A stretch of 64,000 nucleotides of DNA from Punica granatum (lineage: Eukaryota > Streptophyta > Magnoliopsida > Myrtales > Lythraceae): positions 27,756,199 through 27,820,198 of the forward strand of contig NC_045127.1 in NCBI RefSeq assembly GCF_007655135.1, written 5' to 3'. A program made the position numbers and the translations under genes. Under the pieces are notes generated by a model. It ran no database searches. It saw only the letters and a list, made by a program, of their open reading frames with translations, and was not told the DNA's origin. Position 1 is the stretch's first letter. Each line of letters begins with the position of its first letter. This document shows positions 33,820 through 43,070 of this stretch, in pieces.

Positions 33820-34181
33820 GGTTCATTTTCGTTTTCCCTCAGCTAGGGATAGAGCAAGGGAGGGTATGGCTTAAATAAGGAAGAAAAGGAGAAAAAAAAA
33901 GGTGGTCAAAGATGGTCAAAGGCGGTGGGAAGAAAAGGGGCTGCTGAAGATGAGGCCACTTGGCCCATTCTACACTTATCTCTCTCTGATTTTCACTTTT
34001 TTGTTTTTTTTTCATATAGATAAAGATCCAGCCACAAATTGTGGTATATTATATACATTTAAAGATCCAGCAACAAATTATGATATATTATATACATGTA
34101 TGTTATGTAACCATGCATGTGCATATAGATATGTATATGTGTCTGCCTATATATGTATATTTGGTAAAGACCGGTCTCACA
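31691..34181 (-). repeat. D1 3' LTR
   Basis: TGTCACGACC to GGTCTCACA, 2,491 bp. It contains the 39-bp array (about 32,400-32,625), AT and CT microsatellites (33,396-33,418; 33,786-33,816) and a TTATTTAAG promoter-like box on the minus strand (33,870-33,880). Confidence 0.9.
32400..32625. repeat. 39-bp tandem repeats in the D1 LTR
   Basis: Six units with core gggtccagcggccgatc. A 39-base unit keeps frames open in both directions, giving 13-residue repeats (PIRPLFVFRRVQR) that are not a real protein. Confidence 0.85.
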
Positions 34182-34190
34182 ATCTCCCCC
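34182..34190 (-). other. D1 polypurine tract
   Basis: The minus strand reads gggggagat immediately before the LTR start TGTGAGACC. Confidence 0.8.
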
Positions 34191-34215
34191 ACTAATAAAA
34201 ATTTCGTCCCCGAAA

Positions 34216-35475
34216 TTATTTACCTAATATTGAAAAAAGGTATGGATATTGGACTCTCATAGAATCCTCGGGTTCCCAAGTGGCTTCTTCTTTCGAATGA
34301 CTCTTCCACACCACCTTTACTAACGGAATTCTCTTAGTTCGAAGGACCTGCTCTTTCCTATCTAAGATCTCCACTGGCTCTTCCTTATAGGTCAAGTCTT
34401 CATTTAGCTCCACCGGTTGATAACTCGGAACATGAGATGGGTCTGGTATATACTTACGCAACATTGACACATGAAACACGTTATGAATACGGGACAGTTC
34501 AGGGGGTAGAGCCAACCGGTATGCCACCTTCCCAATGCGCTCTAGAATTTCGTATGGCTCGATATATCTGGGACTAAGCTTTCCTTTCTTGCCAAATCTC
34601 ATAATACCCTTCCACGGTGATACTTTTAAGAAAACTCGATCCCCTTGCTGGAACTCGAGGTCCTTTCTTCGTTTATCCGCATAATTCTTTTGTCGCCCTT
34701 GAGCGGTCTTTAATCTCTCCCTGATAACCTTGACCTTTTCGGCCGTTAAGTCGACTATTTTCGATCCAGTTAATTGCCTCTCTCCAACTTCATTCCAACA
34801 CAAAGGTGTTCGACAAACCCGACCATAAAGCGACTCATAAGGAGCCATTCCAATACTAGATTGGTAACTGTTATTATAGGCAAATTCCATCAAAGGAAGG
34901 TAGTCATCCCAGCTATCTTGAAATTCTATGATACACGCTCTTAACATATCCTCCAATGTCTGAATGGTCCTTTCGCTCTGCCCATCTGATTCGGGATGAA
35001 AAGCAGTGGTCAAATTCAGCTTCGTGCCCAGATCAGTAACAAAACTATTCCAGTACTTGGAAGTAAAATATGAGCCTCTGTCTGATACTATAGATACCGG
35101 CACACCGTGCAACCTCACAATCTCTTTAATGAACAATTGTGCCAACTGATCAACACCAAATTTCGTTTTGGCTGGTAGGAAGTGAGCGGATTTAGTCAGC
35201 CTATCAACTATCAACCATATAGAATCATGCCCCCTTCGAGTTCGTGGAAATCCCGAGACAAAATCCATGGTGATCTTCTCCCATTTCCATTCAGGTACCG
35301 GAAGAGGTTGTAATAACCCGGATGGGTGTTGATGCTCTGCTTTAACCTGTTGACATACTAGACACTTGGCAACAAATTCAGCTATCTCCTTTTTCATGTT
35401 ATACCACCAATAGCTTCTCTTCAAATTATAATACATCTTAGTACTTTCGGGGTGCATCGCATACGGTGAGCTATG
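34216..35475 (-). pseudogene. pol: D1 integrase and chromodomain
   Basis: Frame of 413 codons from 35,457: CLVCQQVK of the zinc-binding region, ITMDFVSGF (Asp 65), IVSDRGSYFTS (Asp 126) and GQSERTIQ (Glu 162), with the correct D-35-E spacing, then the C-terminal integrase part and a chromodomain ([17 protein letters not shown] to [11 protein letters not shown]). A TAG at 35,476-35,478 replaces the glutamine of LAQAHSS and separates it from upstream pol. The catalytic triad itself is intact. The stop at 34,216 is the natural end. Confidence 0.9.
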
Positions 35476-35478
35476 AGC

Positions 35479-36429
35479 CTATGCAAGAATCTCTCTCTTC
35501 ATTTCAATGTCGTCAGGTACACAGATTCGATTCCCGAACATGAGTGTGTCATCCTCTTTCAAAAGAAATTCAAACTTCTTGCCTTCCTTCACTCTGCCTT
35601 CCTTAATCTTGTTTTTCATCTCTACCAAAAATGGATCTACTTGTTGCGCTTCTCGAATTCGATCAATTAGCACTGGCTTTACATCATAAATAGCCGTCAA
35701 TGTTCCAAAACTGGTCGCCTCTAGTTTAACTTCCAATGACCTAAATTCATTAATAAGTGTGTCGTGAACACTCTACATACCTGCTAATCTCGCTGATGAT
35801 TTCCTACTCAATGCATCTGCCACGACATTTGCTTTCCCTGGATGATAGTTGATCGTACAATCATAATCTTTAATTAATTCCATCCATCTCCTCTGTCTTA
35901 AGTTGAGTTCTTTCTGAGTGAACAAATATTTCAAAATCTTGTGGTCTGTATAAATCTCACATCTTGCTCCATACAGGTAATGTCTCCAAAGTTTGAGAGC
36001 GAATACCATAGCTGCCAGTTCAAGATCATGCGTCGGATAATTCTTCTCATGGTTCCTTAGTTGCCTAGATGCATAAGCCACCACTCTACCACATTGCATT
36101 AATATGCAGCCTAAGCCTTGATGGGATGCATCACTATAGATCACAAATCCCTCATCTGTGGATGGAATAATGAGCACTGGAGCAGTAGTCAACCTCTTCT
36201 TCAACTCCTGCAAACTTTGCCCACACTCATCGGTCCATTCAAACTTCACACTCTTCCACGTTAACCGAGTCAGAGGAGCCGCAATAAGAGAGAATCCTTC
36301 CACAAAACTTCGATAATAACCAGCTAATCCTAGGAAGCTCCTCACCTCTGTTACACTTGTAGGACGATTCCAATTCAAGATAGCTTCAATCTTCGTGGGG
36401 TCCACTGATACACCATCACCTGAAATCAC
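35479..36429 (-). pseudogene. pol: D1 RNase H and linker
   Basis: The connection domain ([14 protein letters not shown]) leads into RNase [28 protein letters not shown] and [11 protein letters not shown] carry the expected acidic residues. The domain ends in [13 protein letters not shown], then a TAG replaces the tryptophan in CMWSVHD (near 35,773). A one-base frameshift at 36,416-36,429 (GGGG in place of GAG) separates it from RT. Confidence 0.85.
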
Positions 36430-37376
36430 ATGCCCCGAGGAATCCCACTCGATCTAACCAAAACTCACATTTGCTAAACTTAGTATAAAGTTTTCTTTCT
36501 CTCAAAATCTGCAACACTACTCGGAGATGTTCTTCATACTCATTCCGGTTCCTCGAGTATAACAGTATATCATCGATGAAAACCACCACAAACTGATCAA
36601 GATATGGTTGGAAGACTCTATTCATTAAATCCATAAAAGCTGCTGGAGCATTTGTTAACCCAAAAGGCATCACAAGGAATTCATAATGTCCATACTGAGT
36701 GCGAAAAGCAGCCTTGGGCACATCAGAGTCCTTGATCTTCAGCTGGTGGTATCCCGATCTAAGAACGATCTTGGAGAAGACGGTAACACCTCGGAGCTGA
36801 TCAAACAAGTCATCTATCCTAGGTAAAGGATATTTATTACGCATCGTTACCCGATTCAGCTGTTGGTAATCTATACTCAATCTGAGTGAGCCATCCTTCT
36901 TCTTCATAAACAAAACTGGAGCACCCCAAGGAGACACACTAGGCCTGATAAATCCTTTTTCTAATAATTCTTGTAGCTGGACTTTTAATTCCTTGAGCTC
37001 TGTTGGGGCCATACGATACGGTGCGCGGGAAATCGGGGCAGTACCGGGCTCTAACTCTATAGTAAACTCAATATCTCTATCAGGAGGAAGGCCAGGTAAG
37101 TCATCAGGAAAAACATCTGGAAACTGGCAGACCACTGGAATTTCACTAAGTTCTAGTGAGTGGGTCTCGGTAGCAACTACATGTGCCAAATATCCTTCAC
37201 ACCCCATTTTCAAAAGTTTCGTCGCTTCGAGGGATGATATAACATTGAATGGAACACCCAACTGATCTCCATGAAACTTAAATTCAAGCTCATTCGGTAT
37301 TCTAAAGATAACCTCCTTCTTGTAACACTCCATTGAAGCATGGTGAGATGCAAGCCAATCCATCCCAAGGATAACA
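36416..37376 (-). pseudogene. pol: D1 protease end and reverse transcriptase
   Basis: Starts [16 protein letters not shown], the end of protease, then [18 protein letters not shown] and the RT domain with [12 protein letters not shown] and [13 protein letters not shown]. The first catalytic motif reads [13 protein letters not shown], whereas D2 has [10 protein letters not shown], so one active-site aspartate is lost. An extra T near 37,378 puts upstream protease in a different frame. Confidence 0.9.
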
Positions 37377-37904
37377 TCAAAAATCCCAAATACTTAAGGG
37401 TATTAAATCTACTAACATTTCCTTATCCCCTAACTGTAGCCTACAACTGCGATACACTTCCCTAACTACCACACTTTCCCCGGTCGGTGTAGCTATGGAC
37501 ATACGACTATCTAATAACTCTCGTGGTCTATCAGAATGCATGGCATATGACAATGAAATATATGAATGAGTGGACCCTAGGTTTATAAGTACATGAGCAG
37601 GTTTATTAAAGAGATTTAACATACTCGTCACAACAGTAGGAGTAGCTTCTGCATCCCGCTTCGTTAAGGTGAATACTCTACCCTGCGTCATTGGTCTATT
37701 AGCCTGGCCTGCTGAGCTCACCATCGATCCACCCCCTCGGCTTTGAACACTCTTATTACTGCTCATCTGCCCATGGCCTCTCTTCATCAATGGCCTATTG
37801 CCCACACTAGCACTACTAGATGTCGATACTATAGGTTGCCTACAGTTCCACTGTACATGTCCCTTCATGCCACATCTAAAACAAGTAACCCCTTCACTCC
37901 TTAA
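37377..37904 (-). pseudogene. gag-pol: D1 gag C-terminus and protease active site
   Basis: From the 25S junction: LRSEGVTCFRCGMKGHVQ, a CCHC zinc knuckle, a serine-rich linker, GRVFTLTKRDAEATP, then HVLINLGSTHSYIS. D2 has LIDPGSTHS here, so the catalytic aspartate of the protease is replaced by asparagine. The open frame continues backwards about 20 codons into antisense 25S rRNA sequence; that part is not element sequence. Confidence 0.85.
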
Positions 37905-37906
37905 AT

Positions 37907-37998
37907 ACGACTTAAATACGCGACAGGGTATTGTAAGTGGCAGAGTGGCCTTGCTGCCACGATCCACTGAGATTCAGCCCTTTGTCGCTTCGATTCGT
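37907..37998 (+). rRNA. 25S rRNA gene, 3'-terminal ~92 bases
   Basis: Reads cgacttaaatacgcgac, then ggtattgtaagtggcagag, ttgctgccacgatccactg and agccctttgtcgcttcga, the conserved 3' end of plant nuclear 25S rRNA, with a G-to-A change in gcgacagggt (usually gcgacggggt). Plus strand, opposite to D1. The rest of 25S is absent, so this is a displaced fragment. It is followed by sequence that looks like rDNA intergenic spacer. Confidence 0.9.
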
Positions 37999-38506
37999 CC
38001 CCCTCCCCTCCCCTCCCCTCCTCTCCTAGATTCATCCCTGACGCACCGACCCTCCCCGAAGCTCGGGCGCCCCCCCATATGCCGGGTGGGCTCTCGGGGA
38101 ACCCCCCCCCCCCCAGCGCTTGGGCATCGTGCCGACACTTGGTGCATAATCGCGGGATGCGGGACTCCTAACCGGTTGGTCCCCGGCCGAGCCACGCAAG
38201 ACGGTGACTTTTGCTGCACCCGGCCTGCGATCACGAGTTGTGAAAATGGCCATCTCGCGAACCTGGTGAAATGCCTCGTTGGCCGGCCCTAGAGAGACGC
38301 CCTGTTTACTCGTCAAACTTTGGTCCGTGGAATAATATGCCAAGAAGCCAAGCCTTGGTCCCTCTCGGCGACGACAAAATTGGTCCCGGTGGCCAACGAC
38401 CCCCATGTCCCCCTCGAATCATCGACTCCTATAACTTGGCCCCGGCGGCCGACCCCCCGTACGAACCCGGGACGACACTTATTGTTTACTTGGTCTCGTC
38501 CACGGG

Positions 38507-38740
38507 CACGTGGTGCTAAATTCCCCGGGATTAACTCGGGCGAGCTTCAAATCCGGGATTCATTTGCGAACGTCCCCGGGCCACGTGGTGCAGAATTTCC
38601 CCGGTGTTAAAGCTCGGGCGAGTGCACGACCGTGAAATATGGATTTTAAACTCCCCCGTGCTGCGTGGTGCGGAATTTCTCGTGGCGTGATTCGGGCAAG
38701 TCCACGGGAACGCCCGGGCCGCGATCACGGGAACTTCTAG
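38507..38740. repeat. 75-80-bp subrepeats in the probable IGS
   Basis: Units beginning cacgtggtgctaaattcccc start at 38,507, 38,582 and 38,662; a similar phrase (gtgtggtgctaaattcc) recurs near 39,165. Confidence 0.65.
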
Positions 38741-38744
38741 GGTA

Positions 38745-39115
38745 CGGTCACTGGGTACGGGGCATGGGGCACGGTACTGGTCTCGGTCACGGGGCACGAT
38801 CACTGGTCACGGTCACTGGCTACGGTCTCGGGGCACGATCACTGGCTGCGGTCACGGGGCACGATCACCGAGCACTAGGCACGGTACTGGGCGCGGTGCT
38901 GGTTACGGTCACGAGGCACGATCACTGGCCACGGTGACGGGGCACGATCACTGGTCACGGTGACGGGGCACGATCATTGGTCACGGTCATCGGGCACGAT
39001 CACTGGGCACGGTCACCGAGCACGATCACTGGGCGTTGTTCACTTGTCATGGTGACGGGGCATGATCACCGGGCACCGGGCGCGACACTGGGCACGGTCG
39101 CTGGAACGGTGACGG
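38745..39115. repeat. ggcacgatcactgg short repeats in the probable IGS
   Basis: More than ten degenerate copies of a 15-30-base unit combining ggtcacggggcacg with atcactgg. GC-rich and non-coding in character despite open frames. Confidence 0.75.
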
Positions 39116-39318
39116 GCACGTCTAGCGCACGGTCACGGCACTCCCAGGGCACGGTGGTGACTGTGTGGTGCTAAATTCCAAGGATGCCAATATCACCTCC
39201 TGGGAAGAAGTAAAATTTAAAGTAAGCTCTTTAGGGGGGTAGAGACGCAGCCTATCCCCCTTGCGTCCCACCACCACCACGCTGCACGTCCCCATGCTCG
39301 ACCCTATCATGTCCCTAT

Positions 39319-41162
39319 GTGGGCCATGAGACCTCTCGATTTTCTCCAAGGATAAATGGCCGAGAGTCTCTTAGACTCGTACAGGTTGCACGAGGCTTCT
39401 TCCTCTCGTTTTAAATCCGTTCTCAGATTCCGTGCAATTTGCAAGTTTCTTTACTTCAAGAACCTCACATGAAATGTCTTTCAAGCAAACATGCATGGAT
39501 TCGCGAATTGGTGACTCATTCGGGTTCATTCGGTTATGAGGGTATTTTGATCATTTTAACCAAATTATCCTCGATCCTTGTGAAATCGTCTCGGTCATCG
39601 AGTCTCGAATCGTTTTTACAATTAATGCATTCGGCACAACCCTTAAGCATTAATTTCACAAACGGGTTATTCGGGACGCTCACACGGTTAATTTATTCAT
39701 TTCAAACAACTTTGCACGAACTGGACATTAATTTGTAACTCGCGTCGACGAATTACAAAACGGTGTTAATGCCATTTTCAAAACCCTCATACTTTCAAAT
39801 CTGTATCGTGTTGTTTCCCTTTTTCTGAAAACAAATTTTCAAATCAAGGGCAAGAACATCATTTAGTGATTTGGCGACATCCTAGTGCAGTTTAAGGTGT
39901 CAGTTGGGTATTCTGTATCAAAAATACAATTACCCGACTAATCATTTCACTCGACTTAACCAAATGCTAGAAAATGGTTAGGTGGAACTCTAGGTTCCAA
40001 ATCTAGAGTCAAAACACGAGTTGGGTTAATTCAGTGGTAATTTAGTGTCACAACACCAAATCACTGTAAAAGCAATCCACACACACGAAACTTGACTACG
40101 GACCCCGATTTGTCAAGTTCTCAAAACAAAGCCGAATGCATAATGTTTTGCATGATTCTTTGCTTAGCATATGGCATTTGTTTGCAAAAACACCCTTGGG
40201 TTAATAAACTTGCTTATCCACGTACATTCGGTGAATACAAACACATTGTCTGTTATTTACCTGCTGCTTGTTATCTTTCCACACTTGTCTGCCATGCGGG
40301 TCAAGTCTGATCCCTAGGCAAAATAATATTAGGGTTCAACGCCCTAATCATCGATCACAGGATTCAACGCCCTAATCAACACTCACAGGGTCCAACGCCC
40401 TATTCAGTGAGAGCGTCCATTGAATTTCAGTTCTTCGGCTTTTTCCCTAAACTCACGGTGAGTTAGAGTGGAATAATAACTTAACGCGAGTCGACTGGAA
40501 TTCAGCCATTTGTAATTTGTATTTATTGTTTTCGAGAGCATTGTAAGGATTTTATTCTGTACATTCATTCTGTAAAAATTCCAGTCGGTAAGCGAACGGT
40601 CCGAGAGTCGAATTAATCAAATCGGTCTAATGCTTGCCCAAAGAAAAGTAAATCCAATAACTCGCGGTTCTGGTTCACGCAGGGATTCAAGCTCCATGGT
40701 TCGATGAACTGTAACCCAAGATTGTGAAGCAATTCCTCGACACACGGGTTTACTTCCCTCTCGGCTTCTCCACCGACATCGTTTAGTTCACCGAATCTCC
40801 GGTGTCAAAACGTGCGAGCCGAGTGCAGCTTAATTCATGCGGTAAATAATAAAACATGCAAGCCTAGCAAATCAGAGTACCGAAAGGGCGTGCGGGATAT
40901 AGGCCCGCAAGTAACATGAACCCCCAAACACGGACTTTCCGGTTCCGCACAGACCAATGCCTTAACAATAACTAGGTGTTCCATACCCCTAGACCCCGGG
41001 TAACTTATCCGCCCTCGACCTTCGGGTCGTAAAATGATAAGTGGCGACTCCTTCTCACGCGTGTCCGTCACGCATCCCCACGGGAAGGTGGACACTCCCA
41101 AGCCGCGCGATCGAAAAGCGCGAATGCGAGCCCCGACAAGAATCCACATTCGGGTCCGTACA
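39319..41162 (+). repeat. B LTR, plus orientation, 5' truncated
   Basis: 1,844 bp, reverse complement of 41,227-43,070, ending ccgtaca at 41,162. It is truncated where it meets the probable IGS. No primer site follows. Confidence 0.85.
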
Positions 41163-43070
41163 ACTATTTTTGAGTACTTAAGTCGGAAGCCGATGTTCAT
41201 CATCTTGACTTAAGTTCAAAACTAGCTGTACGGACTCGAATGTGGACTCTCGTCGGGGCCCGCATGCGCCCTTTTGGATCGCGCGGCTTGGGAGTGTCCA
41301 CCTTCCCGTGGGGATGCGTGACAGACACGCGTGAGAAGGAGTCGCCACTTATCGTTTTACGACCCGAAGGTCGAGGGCGGATAAGTTACCCGGGGTCTAG
41401 GGGTATGGAACACCTAGTTGTTGTTAAGGTATTAGTCTGTGCGGAACCGGAAAGTCCGTGTTCGGGGGTTCATGTTACGTGCGGGCCTATTTCCCGCACG
41501 CCCTTTCGGTACTCTAATTTGCTAGGCTTGCATGTTTTATTATTTACCGCATGAATTAAGCTGCACTCGGCTCGCACGTTTTGACACCGGAGATTCGGTG
41601 AGATAAACGATGTCGGTGGAGAAGCCTCGAGAGAAGTAAACCCGTGTGTCGGGGAATTGGTTCACAATCTTGCGTTACAGTTCATCAACCATGGGGGTTG
41701 AATCCCTGCGTGAACCGGAACCGCGAGTTATTAGATTTACTTTTCTTTGGGCAAGCATTAGACCGATTCGATTAATTCGACTCTCGAACCGTTCGCTTAC
41801 CGACTGGAATTCTTACAGAATGAATGTATAGAATAAAATCCTTACAATGCTCTCGAAAATAATAAATCCAAATTACAAATGGCCGAATTCCAGTCGACTC
41901 GCGTTCGGTTATTATTCCACTCTAACTCACCGTGAGTTTAGGGAAAAGACCGAAGAACTGAAATTCAATGGACGCTCTCACTGAATAGTGCGTTGGACCC
42001 TATGAGTGTTGATTAGGGCGTTGAACCCTGTGATCGATGATTAAGGCGTTGAACCCTAATATTATTCGGCCTAGGGATCAGGCTCGACCCGCATGGCAAA
42101 CAAGTGTGGAAAGATAACAAGCAGCAGATAAATAACAGACAATGTGTTTGTATTCACCGAATGTACGTGGATTAGCAAGTTTATTAACCCAAGGGTGTTT
42201 TTGCAAGTAAATGCCATATGCTAAGCAAAGAATCATGCAAAACATTATGCATTCGTCTTTGTTTTGAGAACTTGACAAATCGGGGTCCGTAGTCAAGTTT
42301 CGTGTGTGTGGATTGCTTTTAAAGTGATTTGGTGTTGTGACACTGAATTACCACTGAATTAACCCAACTCGTGTTTTGACTCTAGATTTGGAACCTAGAG
42401 CTCCACCTAACCATTTTCTAGCATTTGGTTAAGTCGAGTGAAATGATTAGTCATGTAATTGTATTTTTGATACAGAATACACAACTGACACCTTAAACTA
42501 CACTAGAATGTCGCCAAATCACTAAATGATGTTCTTGCCCTTGATTTGAAAATTTGTTTTCAGAAAAAAGGAAACAACACGATACGGATTTGAAAGTATG
42601 AAGGTTTTGAAAAGGGCATTAACACCGTTTTGTAATTCGTCGACGCGAGTTACAAATTAATGTCCAGTTCGTGCAAAGTTGTTTGAATTGAATGAATTAA
42701 CCGTGTGAGCGTCCCGATTAACCCTTTTGTGAAATTAATACTTAAGGGCTGTGTCGAATGCATTAATTGTGTAAACGATTCGTGACTCGTTGACCGAGAC
42801 AATTTCACAAGGATCGAGGATAATTTGGTCGAAATGATCAAAATACACTCATAACCGAATGAACCCGAATGAGTCACCAATTCGCGAATCCATGCATGTT
42901 TGCTTGAAAGACATTTCATGTGAGGTTCTTGAAGTAAAGAAACTTGCAAATTGCATGGAATCCGAGAACGGACTTAAAACGGGAGGAGGAAGTCTCGTGC
43001 AACCCGTACGAGTCTAAGAGACTTTCGGCCATTTCTCCTTGGAGAAAACCGAGAGGTCTCATGGCCCACA
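39319..43070. repeat. large palindrome: inverted LTR arms of about 1.84 kb, 64-bp spacer
   Basis: Arms 39,319-41,162 and 41,227-43,070 are near-identical in inverted orientation. The spacer (41,163-41,226; gagtacttaagtcggaagcc within) is itself a reversed scrap of the same LTR, matching the complement of about 43,978-44,035. Confidence 0.85.

Larger units (their letters stand above)
31691..37906 (-). mobile_element. D1: Tekay/Del-type chromovirus, 5' truncated
   Basis: On the minus strand the element ends with 3' LTR 34,181-31,691 preceded by chromodomain, integrase, RNase H, RT, protease and one gag zinc knuckle. The sequence stops at about 37,904 in gag and passes into the end of a 25S rRNA gene. 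The 5' LTR, primer site and most of gag are missing. Several stops and frameshifts are present, and two catalytic aspartates are changed. Confidence 0.9.
37999..39318 (+). other. probable rDNA intergenic spacer (start of IGS)
   Basis: It follows 25S directly, as in an rDNA unit. It is much more GC-rich than its surroundings, with ctcccctcccctccc, a poly-C run (about 38,103-38,115) and subrepeats. It ends near 39,318, where the reverse-oriented B LTR begins (gtgggccatgagacctctcg). IGS sequence evolves quickly, so this identification rests on position and composition. Confidence 0.65.

Noticed and set aside
37907..37998. A functional rRNA gene
   Set aside because: Only the last ~92 bases of 25S are present; 18S, 5.8S and the remainder of 25S are absent.
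37798..38292. 164-codon plus-strand frame and antisense frames across the rDNA joint
   Set aside because: It fuses antisense D1 gag, 25S rRNA and spacer; frames arise from GC-rich sequence.
39439..39738. Matching open frames in several B LTRs (also 42,650-42,949 and others)
   Set aside because: They recur only because the LTR is repeated; the equivalent places in B-ii and B-iii are interrupted and there is no domain.
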